Source of the DNA: Hydrangea macrophylla
Taxonomy: Eukaryota; Streptophyta; Magnoliopsida; Cornales; Hydrangeaceae
Assembly: GCA_033977485.1 (NCBI GenBank)
Contig: CM066985.1
Span: 74,447,045-74,511,044 of the forward strand
Direction: 5' to 3'
Length of the DNA: 64,000 nt
Shown here: positions 12,001 to 22,209 of the stretch, in pieces
Numbering within the stretch: the stretch's first letter is position 1
How the letters are laid out: every line of letters starts with the position of its first letter
Position numbers and translations under genes: made by a program
The notes under the pieces: generated by a model
What the model was told of the DNA's origin: nothing
Databases searched by the model: none
Seen by the model: the letters and a program-made list of their open reading frames with translations, nothing else

Positions 12001-15000
12001 ATGTGGTTTCATAAATTCTGGCTTTCAAATGGTTTCAGGTTGGCACATATGTAGTAGCTGTCAGAAGGCTTCACATTATATGTGTTACACTTGCACATTT
12101 TCCTTATGCAAGGGCTGCACTAAAGGTACTGATTACGTGTGTGTAAGAGGGAACAAAGGCTTCTGCACAACATGCTTGAGAACAATTATGCTGATTGAAA
12201 ATAATGAGCAAGGAAACAAGGAAGCGGTATGTACAACCCATAAGTTTGGCATGTTCTCAAACATATTATGAAATTGCTTTTCCAAACTATGCTTCTTTGT
12301 GCCGAGTGGAGCTCTTCGTTAATGGGATGAGCTTAAGCTTGACTCAAGTTGGCTATTTTTGTGTTTTTTTTTTTCTCTTGGTTCCACTTCCAACGTTCCA
12401 GATTTGGCCACTGAGGTTTAGCTTAGACCAGTAGGTTTTTCCAAAATTTGCTTAATGAAATAGTCAAGATGCTAGAAATAGAGTTGTCCTGCTGGTGTTC
12501 TTTGAATTTCACAGACCCGCGTTGAAATGGGTTATGGTATTTTATACTGGAAGAATAATTTTTGTCTTTAGGAAGGACTTGTGTCAATCATCGACTTGAT
12601 AACACTCTGCTGGTGCTACTTGATAACATCATGACATTCGTAAGAGAGACTACAAATTTATGACTTGATGTTGTTTGTTAAATGACTAAAGCTGCCTGCA
12701 GCGTCGACTTGATAATGAGTATTAGACTACATAGAAATTGAGTGTTGACTTTGTAATGCTCATCCTTGTAACAAGAAAACAGACGTCAATTTTATTACTC
12801 CAGATCCTAATATAAGATCAAGAAGTGCAGTTCGGTGGGTGCAAATATTTTTTGGCATCAGCAACGGTTTGAGGTGTCTAATCCATCTGATGGGATTATA
12901 TATGTATGTGCAACTAACATGTACATATATGTATATATATGAGATATATAGATATGTACTAATTGATATATAATGGAAATCCAAAACAAGGAGCAGTATC
13001 ATGAGATACACTGCATAGAAACTGAGTTCTGGCTTGGTAATGCCTATCTTTTATAGTGAAAAAACAGACAGCTATATGATGACTCAAATAAGAAATGCAG
13101 CGGTTTCCATGGTTACAAGTACTGTTGTTGGCTTCTGTCAGAAATAAAAGAAAACATTGCAGAGTGATGTCCTTTGTAAGGATGCAAGAGGGCCCTATTT
13201 ATTGGGAATTACATTAGAAGGAAAATACCAAAATCGCCAAAATGCTGATTCCACTGATGATGTCAGCAGTAATATAAGAAATTACAAATATATCCTCTTA
13301 ACATAAAAGAAATTACAAATATATCCTCCAACACCCCCCTCAAGCTGGACAGTAGACATCAACTACTCCCAGCTTAATTATAGATATCAAGTGTCTAATC
13401 AATGTCAAGGGGAACTGGACATAAATATTAGGAGAATGAAAAGTAAAACGAGGGTCATTGTAGATTTGGCTAACAGTTCATTAAGTGAAGGGTAGTTCTA
13501 CGGGCATAAACAAAATCCATAAACACATAAATGTGTCTCTCTCTCCCCTTTGTGGACCCTACAGTGTCAGTGGACCCCATCAGGAGAGAGAGACACATTT
13601 ATGTGTTTGTAAAATTTTGTGTGTGGATTTTGTTTGTGCCCCAATCTTTCACTTAAAGATCGAATTCCTATTTGAAATTTTGATTGGGTGACTGGGTAAC
13701 AGTTCATGTTTGAGTCTGTGGAAGCTGGCATTCTGACCCTAGCATGTACATTGTTTAGTTTGTTGTTAAATTCTTTGGTGATTCTACATTGGCCATTCCT
13801 TATTATTGTTTGTAACATATGCAGGCCCAAGTAGATTTTGATGACAAGAGTAGTTGGGAATATCTTTTCAAGGTATACTGGATTTACTTGAAAGAAAAGC
13901 TATCTTTAACTTTCAGTGAGCTCACTACAGCTACGAATCCATGGAAAGGAGCTGCTAGTCCGGTTTGTATGGTGCAAACAATGGATATATGTTGTTTAGT
14001 CAATGATGGCAACGGGTCTATTTCAGATAGACCCTCTGAAAGTTCGGAGGTGAATAGTCCCAAAAGGAGAAAGACCAACGAACATCCGGAGTACCTTAAC
14101 AAGGACTCTCAAAGCACGGATAAATCAGGTGACCTTAGCAAGAACTCTCAAAGCACGGCTAAATCAGTTGACCTTAACAAGGACTCTCAAAGCACCGATA
14201 AATCAGGTGACCTTAACAAGAACTCTCAAAGCACTGATAGATCAGTTGACCTTAACAAGGACACTCAAAACACGGATAAATCAGTTGACCTTAACAAGGA
14301 CTCTCAAAGCTCGGATAAATCAGTTGACCTTAACAAGGACTCTCAAAGCACGGATAAATCAGGTGGTGAAAAGGGTACAACTACAATTGAATCCACAGAA
14401 TGGGCGACTAAAGAACTTCTGGAGTTTGTTGCACTCATGAAGAATGGTGATACATCTGTTCTATCACAATTTGATGTTCAATCTCTTTTGCTGGACTACA
14501 TAAAGATAAACAATCTTCGTGATCCTCGCCGAAAAAGTCAAATCATCTGTGATTGGAGACTTAAAAATCTGTTTGGGAAACCACGGGTTGGTCATTTTGA
14601 AATGCTGAAGCTTCTTGAGTTTCATTTTGTTATAAAAGAGGAGTCCCAGAAGAGTCTTTTCCAAGGCAGCATTGTTGATCCTGTTGCGAGCCAAGTCGAT
14701 GGTGATGGAAACGATGATTATGTACTGATGATGGGTAGAGATAAGAGACGTAAATCTCGTAAAAAGGTTGAAGAAAGAGGACTGCAGATTAATCTAGACG
14801 AATATGCTGCAATTGACGCTCACAACATTAACTTGATCTACTTACGTCGTATTTTAATGGAGAGTCTAATTGAAGATACTCGAAACTTTCATGATAAGGT
14901 TGTCGGCTCGATTGTGCGGATAAGAATTTCAAGTAAAGATCAGAAGCAAGATATGTATAGGCTTGTCCAAGTTGTTGGTACATATGCTAACCATTCTTAA

Positions 15001-18000
15001 CCAACCGTTTTCCATGATTTTGCATGTCGTAAATCTTAAACCATTTCTTATCAGAGAGAGAGCATACATGGTGTGATGAGGTGTAAAGTATGATATTTTG
15101 CATGCAGGTACAAGTAAAGTGGCTGTACCATACAGCATCGGCAAAAAGACAGCAGATGTCACGCTTGAAATATTAAATCTTGACAAGAAAGAGGCTGTAT
15201 CAATTGACGCAATTTCAAATCAAGAGTTCTCTGAGGTGAGTAAACATATTACACAATACACATGTTTACTTTACTAGTTCCTAGTTTCATGTAGCAGTAA
15301 ATGAATTTCAAAATCTTAATCGTTCAGTTTGGAAGTGTTAAGTCACCAGTTGCTCCAACAACTTAAGCTATTAGAGAATGGGCACGAGACTGCCCAACTT
15401 TGTATATCAACCTTGAATACCCTCCCTCACGTGCGACCCTGTCTCGCATGCGGTGAGACAACAAATGAAACTCCATCATAGTGGAAACAAACAGCTAGTT
15501 TTGAATACGGAAACCACCATGGGACGGAGACTTGAACTTGAGAACTTATACGAACAAGGTTCTGATATAATGTTAAGTCACTGTCTACTTTAATATTGTA
15601 CTAGAGAATGGGCTCGACAATGTCTATCAACCTTGAAAAGGAAGATGCTGGCAATTGTTCCTATAATTACAGAGATCTGTGATGTTGATGTTGTCATCAC
15701 AGGTGCCCTAACCTGCCAATTAAATTTAAAGCAAGCAGTTAATAATAACTTATATATCCTAGTGCCTTCTAGAAAAAGTACAAGGGATGAAAGCTTCCAT
15801 TTTGACTAATTGTTATAAACTTTCTCATACTTCCCAGTTTCCTTTATTTATTTGAGGTGTAGGTTTGTTTCACAAATGGCACATTCTCTTTTCCATCTTT
15901 GTATTGTCGTAGGAATATCTTTGTCTGTGCGTTAATGGCACACTGCGTATACACCTGCATACACGCACACACATACATAAAAGTTCTTGCGCATTCATAG
16001 GCTTTAGGTATGGCTGGCTGTACGTCCTTGATTGGTACCAGCTGTAGTTTCTTAAAGCATCTTTTGCTTGATCTATCTTTTCACTTATTATAAATCATCT
16101 ATCTCAACGTCCTCACATTGATATAATCATTTATTGTTCTTAGTATTCAATACCTTTTAAGTTACAAATCTATGAAACAAGGAGAGTTGAATGTTTTGTG
16201 TCTTGATGGCCTGTATAATGTGGAATAAGGTACAACTGTTCCCTTACAAATTTTCCTTTACTCAATGGTGTGCCATCATCGTGCAAAATTTTAGAAACTT
16301 TTTTGGTTTCGTATGACACCCTGTACTCTCATGACGCCATCCTCTTGAAATTATCTTCAAGTAATGATAATCGAGCTGAGTGTCCAGGTAATGACAATGA
16401 TATCTTAATTGGTGAATTTTTGACCTTAAACTTCGTATTTCTATTGGAAGGGATTAATATTTATTGTGATTCTGAGATTTGGGATTGACATGGATGTACT
16501 ACTGTAAACAAAATTGAATTATATCAAAAGAAAAAAAAGGAAAGAAAAAAAAAGTAACATCGAGCATTAAAGCTTTGTTTGCTTATTTTCAGGGGAAATG
16601 GTTTATCTTAGAATGTGTTATGGAAAATTACATTTCTTTCTTGGCCAAATACTTAAATTCATCTAAAGTTTCTTGCTCTAAGTGTATTACAGATGTGAAG
16701 GTTTTTATATATGGTTTCTAAATCCTAGCATTTCTTTCTACATGTAATTCAAAGTTATCATGTGGATCAAGGTCAAACCATTTCTATCGTTGTTCCGTGA
16801 CTGATTGTATATTTAACCATCATTGTTCTTACTTGAACTGGGTATATTAGGAAACATTGTTTATTCGGATCATTTTTATATTATACATTATTCTTTGGAT
16901 GTCCCACTGTCTGATTGGCGTTCCTGACATTCAGGTTTAATAACTTGGACCATTGTTAGCCATGTCAAGTCTGCATGGTAAACATGAACTGTATTCATTT
17001 TTCAGAAGATATCATTTTGTTATCTTTTTGTTTGTGTTAATTTCCAGGACGAATGCAGACGTTTACGTCAGAGTATAAAATGTGGGCTTGTTAAGCGGTT
17101 TACTGTAGTAAGTGGTGTATTAGTGTTTCTTCACTATTCTTCAGAAATTTAATATATGCAATTTTTTCACTGAGAGGATCCATGCCTTGGTTTTAGGGTG
17201 ACATACAGAAGAAAGCAATCTCTCTTCAGGCAGTGAGACTTGATGACGTAAGTTTCTTGCATGACATTATACTGATGTGTGATTTTAAGATCAATATTTA
17301 CCTATTTCCAAATTTTCACAGTTTTTCTTTCCTTATCTATATATTGTCGTGGTTTTCTTATTCTACTTTTTTAGAAGAATAGTGCCTTTCAAGCTAACAA
17401 ACATCACAAACTTTGTTTGTAATATGATGTGGCACTTCTTAATTACCTCAGTTTTTTCACATATGACATATGAGCTAGGATGTCAGACTGTCAAGGAATG
17501 TAGCATTTTCCTTCTTGAGAATTGATTTATGGAGCTCTGCTGCTATGATGATGTCTCTTAACTTCTTTTTTTTGGTTGTTTTTGTTTTCTTCATCATAAT
17601 GTAGTGGCTGGAGACAGAAATTTTGCGGCTTAATCATCTTCGTGATCGAGCAAGTGAAAAGGGGCATAAAAAGGAATATCCTTTGTTGATGCAATGCATT
17701 TCTATCTTTTCGATATCGTACATGACTGATTGCTTGTTAAATAGATTAAACGATCCTCTTTGCTATAAAAGAAGTAATGACTTCAAAATGCCTAAGGTGT
17801 TTCGTATTGTGGGTTCTGTTGGAAAATGATTAACCTTGTTAAGTTACCAACTACTCCAAAAGCTTAAGCTGTTAAAGAATGGCCCAACATTGTATATCAA
17901 GCTTCAACACCCTCCCTCACATGCAACCATGACATGCACATGGAGAGCAAACAAACCAAACTCCATCATATATATAGTAGAGACAAATAACAAAGTGCAA

Positions 18001-21000
18001 ATATGCACAACAAAGCAGGGATGGAGAGTCGAACTCAGGACCTCCCACAAACAATGCTGTGATACCATGTAAAGTTACCAACTACTCCAATAGCTTAAGC
18101 TGTTAGAGAATGGCCCAACAATGTATATCAAGCATCAACAAACCTAATATACATTTAACATCTTGGACTAACATTTTTTTTTAGTGAAACAACTTCCTTG
18201 AGTTGGACTTTATGGTGTTTGGTATAAAGGAAAGGAAGGGGAGGAAGAGAGGAGGAAAAGAGAAACCCTTCTTTGTTTGAGTGGAACATGGGAAGGAAGG
18301 GAGGGAGGACGGAAGAGGCTTCCCTTAGGGGCTCAACTACTCATCCATTCAAAAGTGGATGGATTGGGAGAAGGAAGAGCGAAATGGATGGTTTGGGAGA
18401 AGGAAGAGCCTTCCCTCTTTTGACTTTTTTTTTTTGGGTCCTTGAAAACAAAAAAAAGCACAATGTTCCTTCCTTTTCTATATATTTTAACCAAATAAGA
18501 GGAGAGAGGACCCCCTTCCTTCCCCTAGGATTATACGTCTTCCCTCCCTACTCTCTTTCCTTCCACCGTTCCATCTGGCCTACAAAGCCATGAGTGTAGA
18601 GTTCACGTTCACCCCATTTCTAAGGCTTTGTTTGGTTCATGGACTTATTGAGGGAATAGAATAGGGGAAGGAAAACTAGTACCTTGTGTTTTCCTTCATG
18701 TTTAATAACATTACAAATTAAAATTTTCTACAACATGGTGATAATATGCGAATAAAAGAAGGGAAATGACTCAAGGTCCAAAATGCATGATTCCTCTGCG
18801 TTTTCCTTCTTAACCGAACAAAGGAAAAAGTTTTCCTCTATGTTTTCTTTTGTTTTCCCTCACTAAATCCAAGAACCAAACAATACCTATAGGAACTTTT
18901 GTAAGTCAAAATGAGCTACGGTTGGAAACAAGTCTCTAATATTCCGGACTATAATCCAACATACATAGAACATAACTTGATAAACTCACACCGCACTGCA
19001 AACTAACATGGCCTTGTTCATTATTTGGCCCACCTGTATGGCTTAAAATCTGTCTTTAAAATATCAAATACCATTCTGAAGATGCTTACCAATATAATGA
19101 AAGGTATCAGGTTAATTAAATGATTAACTAGTTATTAGTAAACAAGTTTAACTTGGATTAGGGGTTTTGGGTGACTAACTTGACACAGGCTATTTGCAAG
19201 TGTCTGTTAGATTTACTTGTGAGAGTCCCACTGGATATGCAGCAGTGAGCAGGAACCAGCCTTCCCTAAATTTGAGCTAACTTGTCAATGTATGAAGCCA
19301 CAGCTTTACTGCCTATGGTTAGATCTTCTGTACTTTTGAAAAGCCTAGCGTATTTGTAAATTGTCTTCTTTACTTTGCTCTGGGGTTTATGGGACTTCAT
19401 TCTCAGTAGTGAATTGGAAGAGCACATATTCTTAACATTATAGATGTATACCACTTTCATACTTCCTCCCTATTGTCCAATTTGTCCTTGAGTGGCGTTT
19501 ATTTAGATTCTTAGATTGCAACCATAGTTGTTTAATCCCACCTGTTTTTTAATTAATGCCCTCACTTTGGATAGTCACTATGCTAATATTGTGGATTCTT
19601 TGCTAGACTGGTGACCGTAACATCATTTATTGTGCACTGTGCTGTGCTTCATGAGCATTTCATAAATGGTAACTTTCATGCTTTGTGTTATCACCTCGAA
19701 GAAATAGGTAGAGAAAGGACTTGGGTTGTTACAACTGCCAGTCCCACCATGGTCTCCCAAGTTTTACTTCCATCTGGCAACAAACATAGGGTATGAACTA
19801 TCGATTTGTAGTAGTAACACCATTCTTATGTATCTATATGGAAAAGGAAAGTTTTATAATTTATTTGGTATTCCTTGACAAATTCCACGCTTAGAGAATG
19901 TGTTGAGAAATTACAGCTGCTGAAGACGCCTGAGGAACGTCAGCGCAGGCTACGTGAAATTCCAGAAGTACATGCTGATTCTCGTATGGATCCAAATTAC
20001 GAATCTGAAGATGATGTTGGAGAGCTTGATATTAAGAAACAAGGTCACTTGCATTGTCTTCTCAATACTAAACTCTGGTTTTCCAAGTGTTTCTACTGCT
20101 GCTTTTTTTTCCCCTCATTACCAATATGTTTATTCAGTAGTTTGCTTTCTTTGGGTGATATTTGTAGATGAATATGCGAGGCCAAAATATTCTGGGTTCA
20201 TTAGAAAAGACAAGGAGCTAAACGCACCACGAAAAGGAGGTGATATTTCCAATGATCCCCGTGGAAGGGTATCGAAAAAATTAGTCAACCGTGAGCAAAG
20301 CAAAAGCATCTCTTCTAGTTTTAACCCAGTTAAAGTAGAAAGTCCAATCTGGAATGAGAGAAAAGATGCACGTGCATCTGAGCGTTTGGAGAAAGCAGGA
20401 AATCAGGTTGATTCTACAGGTTCATTTGGGGCTGATTTGAGGTTTGTTTCAGAAACTTCCACTGCTCCTATCTCCAACGAGGCAGCACCATCTACTGGTG
20501 ATAGTGAAACAGACAAATTGTGGCACTATCGGGACCCACTTGGAAAAGTTCAAGGACCATTTTGTATGGTGCAGCTACGTAAGTGGAGCACAACTGGCTA
20601 CTTCCCTCCCGATATGAGAATATGGGGGATAAATGATAAGCAAGACGACTCTATCCTTTTGACTGATGTATTAAATGGGCAGTTCCATAGAGCATCTGAT
20701 GGGAGATTGTGTAATTCTGATGTCAAGTGGAGTGGGAGCAGTAACACAGCTGGGATAGACGGTAGTGTTAATAATGAAGTTCTGCATTCTTCTCAATCTG
20801 GAGACTCCTTCAAGAGCACTAGTTCTCATTCTGATCAAGCCCAAGTGCATAATCAACTTCCCTTATCCACATTTTCTGGGGGTCGACTGAACCAAGTAAA
20901 TTTGGATTCACATGTAACATCAGCGTGTCAGACAACTGGTGGAAAGAGTCACGTGAATTCGTGTAACAGTCAAGGCCATTCGGGTCAGTCTACTGGGCAA

Positions 21001-22209
21001 AATTGGGGACTTTTACCTGTGAACTTTTCTTCAAACAATGGAGAGTCCAGCTGCAGTGTAGCTTCTGTGGCTAACCAAACTGATACAATAGAACAGAATC
21101 CCGAAATTGAGATTCCCGATCTGCCGAGTCCGACACCAAAGACTGATCAAGATTCACGTATCCCAGATCTTCCAAGTCCCACACCAGTGCCTGAGCATCA
21201 CGAGAACGGTCAAGCTACTGAGAACAGGTCATCGGTGTCTTCGGATATACCCGTTCAAGACTCGGGTCCTAGTTGGAGCAGCGCTTCTAGTCTAGTGACG
21301 GGCAATGGGACCCAGATTCCTGAAATAGCTGATGAATGGGGTGGATCTTCCCCTACTCCAGCAAAAACTTTTGTCTCCGTATCTTCGTTAAAACCGCCTG
21401 AAATGGCCGGCGATCAAGCCGCCACCCCAACCTCTAATAATGACCAACTTACCCATTCCTCCCCGTCCCTTCCTCCTCCTAGTTGGCAACCATTTGTTTC
21501 CGAGACCATTGAGATTAGCACTTTGGCTGAGGAATCAGTCTCGGATCTGTTGGCTGAAGTAGATGCAATGGAGTCTCAATGCGGCCTGGCTTCCCCAACC
21601 TCAAGGATGAACTGTGGTTCCACAAATGATTGTTTCGGTTCCATGGAAGAATTTAGTCCTACGCATGATCCAGGGAAAAGTGATGCTTTCAGCTCCACTA
21701 GGGATATACAATTTCCTTCTCAATCATCCATTATAGCTGAGCTGTTTGGGGCATCTCCGGTCGATGTTTTTGATTCTGTAAGGAGGTCGAGTGAACCATC
21801 TTCTACAAGCTCCGAGGTAGACGGAGAAACAACAAAGTCTAGTTCAGTCCCCACATGTCAGAACATGGTCGACATGGATACTACTAGCCAATCAGGGTCA
21901 GAAGCCATGGACGCAGGTTCCAGAAGAGTTCAGGAACCGCAGTTGGGTTGGGGAGGACTGGCTCAAGGAATTACAAACATGGGGTGGGACGCACAAAACA
22001 GATACAGTGGGGAGAGATTTACGGGTCCAAGAGAGGAGGCGTTTCAGGCTGCAAATTCGGAACTCAATAGAGGTAAGAATTCATTTAACTGGCAACCATC
22101 GTTAGGCGGGGGAGGTCATCCGAGGCCTTCCAAAGAGCAACGTCTATGTAAATTTTTCGAGAGTGGGCATTGCAAGAAGGGAGCTTCATGCGACTATCTG
22201 CACCTGTGA
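3508..22209 (+). CDS. NERD-like: NERD / C3H44-type chromatin protein (AT-hook, PHD, SWIB, Plus3, GYF, CCCH), ten exons
   Basis: Joined exons give 4317 nt, that is 1438 residues plus stop. Domains in order: AT-hook-like KRKRGRPPRG (about 86-96); PHD finger C115, C118, C127, C132, H137, C140, C161, C164, followed by a further Cys-rich stretch to about 205; seven 13-residue repeats (311-400); SWIB/MDM2 (about 412-490); Plus3 (about 539-670); GYF with W877 and QGPF; several W-G/G-W dipeptides; CCCH finger C1419-x7-C1427-x5-C1433-x3-H1437. This order is that of Arabidopsis NERD (C3H19) and its paralogue C3H44. NERD is reported as a nuclear plant GW protein that binds histone H3 and AGO2 and supports siRNA-directed chromatin silencing; that role here is inference from family. 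Every junction is in frame. Introns 1-7 and 9 are GT-AG and intron 8 is AT-AC. I cannot decide between the NERD and C3H44 paralogues. The start at 3508 is the first ATG in frame; 3550 is an alternative. Confidence 0.92.
4110..4189 (+). CDS. NERD-like: NERD-like exon 2: PHD core
   Basis: The acceptor is TTGTTAG| and the donor GCG|GTATGT. It encodes GCPKAYHPACIKRDEAFF and the WNC motif of the PHD finger. The 80-nt exon starts in phase 2 and ends in phase 1. Confidence 0.9.
5795..6013. repeat. 109-bp tandem duplication in intron 2
   Basis: Two adjacent copies (5795-5903 and 5904-6013) start CCTAAAACATAATTTTTTCC and end near TCTATGTGCTT, with only a few differences. A recent local duplication. 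Confidence 0.85.
6319..7571. mobile_element. Non-autonomous hAT-like element (CTATG...CATAG family), copy 1
   Basis: The ends are inverted: CTATGTAGCACGGATAC at the left, and at the right the reverse complement of CTATGAAGCATGGACAC. Flanking GTTGCTTT at 6311-6318 and 7572-7579 is a perfect 8-bp duplication, which fits hAT; one more matching base would also allow 9 bp (Mutator). The subterminal zones are built of GACACGG / CCGTGTCC repeats. The centre holds a G-run next to (GA)n. No transposase reading frame. Confidence 0.8.
6839..6902. repeat. G(22)+(GA)n compound microsatellite
   Basis: About 22 consecutive G residues run straight into about 20 GA units, inside the hAT-like element. Frames across it are low-complexity and not genes. 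Confidence 0.9.
7845..9246. repeat. Older repeat block with a fragment of a third CTATG-family element
   Basis: The block opens with GAAAACGCTAGGCGAGGTG and closes near TATACGCCTCAGAC, a GGCG/CGCC-rich pairing that suggests a degraded inverted-repeat element. At 8249 a third CTATGAAGCACGAGTG end is visible and its homology fades near 8410; no matching right end or duplication was found. Reading frames here are not family-like. Confidence 0.4.
9008..9074. repeat. Long (GA)n microsatellite in intron 2
   Basis: More than 30 uninterrupted GA units. Confidence 0.95.
9247..10238. mobile_element. Non-autonomous hAT-like element (CTATG...CATAG family), copy 2
   Basis: It starts CTATGAAGCACGGCCGCGGG and ends with the reverse complement of CTATGATGCACGGACACC. 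CCTCAGAC lies at both 9239-9246 and 10239-10246, a perfect 8-bp duplication. Subterminal GGGTGCGG / CCGCACCC repeats replace the GACACGG repeats of copy 1. The centre has a CA/CGACAC-rich tract (about 9590-9790). No transposase. Confidence 0.85.
10729..10828. repeat. Perfect 40-bp inverted repeat (hairpin) in intron 2
   Basis: The left arm 10729-10768 and right arm 10789-10828 are exact reverse complements over 40 bases, separated by 20 bases. An overlapping second pairing (CAGTTTTATTTAATTT in the loop with AAATTAAATAAAACTG just downstream) gives an alternative fold. Likely a recent foldback element; no flanking duplication was found. Confidence 0.9.
12039..12226 (+). CDS. NERD-like: NERD-like exon 3: end of PHD and adjoining Cys-rich segment
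   Basis: The acceptor is GTTTCAG| and the donor GCG|GTATGT. It encodes WHICSSC, which completes the PHD zinc ligands, then CYTC, CKGC, and C..CTTC pairs that likely form a second zinc module as in NERD homologues. Phase 1 to phase 0. Confidence 0.9.
13126..13333 (-). mobile_element. Ty1/copia LTR remnant in intron 3
   Basis: Read on the minus strand, it starts TGTTGGAGG and ends CCAACA, a short 208-bp LTR with copia-type termini. Next to it on the plus side (13334-13349) is CCCCCCTCAAGCTGG, whose complement is a purine tract of polypurine-tract type. A short internal remnant follows to about 13430. The other LTR and body are missing. Confidence 0.65.
13499..13643. mobile_element. Foldback MITE in intron 3
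   Basis: GGGCATAAACAAAATCC ... CACATAAATGTGTCTCTC at the left pairs with GAGAGACACATTTATGTG ... GGATTTTGTTTGTGCCC at the right. The right arm holds about 16 extra bases. The loop carries TGTGGACC and TGGACCCC. No clear duplication. Confidence 0.7.
13825..14977 (+). CDS. NERD-like: NERD-like exon 4: linker repeats, SWIB domain, start of Plus3
   Basis: The acceptor is TATGCAG| and the donor GTTG|GTACAT. It encodes the conserved QVDFDDKSSWEYLFKVYW segment after the zinc fingers, a Ser/Lys/Asp repeat, the SWIB domain (from WATKELLEFVALMKNGDTS to GHFEMLKLLEFHF) and the first half of Plus3 (INLIYLRRILMESLIED). It starts in phase 0 and ends in phase 1. Confidence 0.92.
14098..14366 (+). repeat. 39-bp coding minisatellite (7 units)
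   Basis: Seven tandem units of 13 codons, consensus NKDSQSTDKSVDL, between the zinc fingers and SWIB. Unit variants (D/N at position 3, V/G at 11) alternate, which suggests growth by multi-unit duplication. The frame is kept. The linker is predicted disordered and rich in phosphorylatable Ser/Thr. Confidence 0.95.
15108..15235 (+). CDS. NERD-like: NERD-like exon 5: Plus3
   Basis: The acceptor is ATGCAG| and the donor GAG|GTGAGT. It encodes GTSKVAVPYSIGKKTADV and LNLDKKEAVSIDAISNQEFSE of the Plus3 fold. Confidence 0.9.
15340..15625 (-). repeat. SINE-like dispersed repeat in intron 5, copy 1
   Basis: It shares with 17838-18135 the block TTAAGCTRTTARAGAATGG, CACCCTCCCTCAC..G, AACTCCATCATA and a pol III B-box-like core read on the minus strand. 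The order of blocks is the same in both copies, with one end block repeated on each side. Older and more diverged than copy 2. Confidence 0.45.
17048..17107 (+). CDS. NERD-like: NERD-like exon 6: Plus3
   Basis: A 20-codon exon between TTTCCAG| and GTA|GTAAGT, encoding DECRRLRQSIKCGLVKRFTV. Phase 0 on both sides. Confidence 0.9.
17197..17247 (+). CDS. NERD-like: NERD-like exon 7: end of Plus3
   Basis: A 17-codon exon between TTTTAG| and GAC|GTAAGT, encoding GDIQKKAISLQAVRLDD. Phase 0 on both sides. Confidence 0.9.
17605..17675 (+). CDS. NERD-like: NERD-like exon 8, ending at an AT-AC splice donor
   Basis: The acceptor is AATGTAG|. It encodes WLETEILRLNHLRDRASEKG and HKK plus two bases of the next Glu codon. 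No GT donor gives the conserved continuation; instead the exon ends GA|ATATCCTTT, a perfect U12-type donor, and joining to 19889 restores ...KKELRECVEKLQ in frame. Confidence 0.88.
17838..18135 (-). repeat. SINE-like repeat inside the AT-AC intron, copy 2
   Basis: On the minus strand, TGGTATCACAGC (A-box-like) is followed by GGTCCTGAGTTCGACTC (B-box-like), as in tRNA-derived SINEs. The flanking block TTACCAACTACTCCAAWAGC is present on both sides of this core. There is no intact tRNA. Confidence 0.5.
18623..18888. mobile_element. MITE in the AT-AC intron
   Basis: The left end AGGCTTTGTTTGGTTCATGG pairs imperfectly with the right end CCAAGAACCAAACAATACCT. Flanks CTA and ATA share only TA, so the superfamily is not fixed. 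Confidence 0.55.
19889..20043 (+). CDS. NERD-like: NERD-like exon 9
   Basis: It starts after the non-canonical acceptor TTCCAC| and ends CAAG|GTCACT. It encodes the conserved LRECVEKLQLLKTPEERQRR helix and the acidic NYESEDDVGELDIKKQ segment that links Plus3 to GYF. Confidence 0.9.
20168..22209 (+). CDS. NERD-like: NERD-like exon 10: GYF domain, GW-rich tail, CCCH finger
   Basis: Acceptor TTTGTAG|. It encodes EYARPKYSGFIRKDKE, a GYF domain (WHYRDPLGKVQGPF ... LRKW), then about 450 residues rich in Ser, Pro and Gln with scattered Trp beside Gly, Ser or Pro (NWG, SWS, EWGG, SWQ, GWGG, GWD, NWQ), twin IPDLPSPTP motifs, and a terminal CCCH finger ending YLHL. It stops with TGA at 22207. In GW proteins such Trp act as Argonaute hooks. 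Confidence 0.92.

Larger units (their letters stand above)
4190..12038 (+). other. Intron 2 (7849 bp), transposon-filled
   Basis: GT-AG intron inside the PHD coding region. It contains a 109-bp tandem duplication, two complete non-autonomous hAT-like elements and a fragment of a third, long GA and CA microsatellites and a perfect inverted repeat, listed separately. In 10263-10728 and 10829-12038 I see only AT-rich intron sequence. Confidence 0.85.
17676..19888 (+). other. Intron 8: U12-type AT-AC intron (2213 bp)
   Basis: The donor is ATATCCTTT at 17676. A branch site TTCCTTGAC lies at 19871-19879, with its branch A about 10 nt before the terminal AC (19887-19888). These match the minor-spliceosome consensus closely. 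The intron is swollen by a SINE-like repeat (17838-18135) and a MITE (18623-18888). Outside these I see no feature. Confidence 0.88.

Noticed and set aside
18025..18068. A tRNA gene on the minus strand
   Set aside because: A-box and B-box-like words are present but no cloverleaf can be formed; the context is a dispersed SINE-like repeat.
19954..20167. N-terminal extension of the long plus-strand frame ending at 22209
   Set aside because: The first part of this 751-codon frame reads exon 9 in the wrong frame and then intron 9. Splicing 20043|20168 gives the conserved protein instead.
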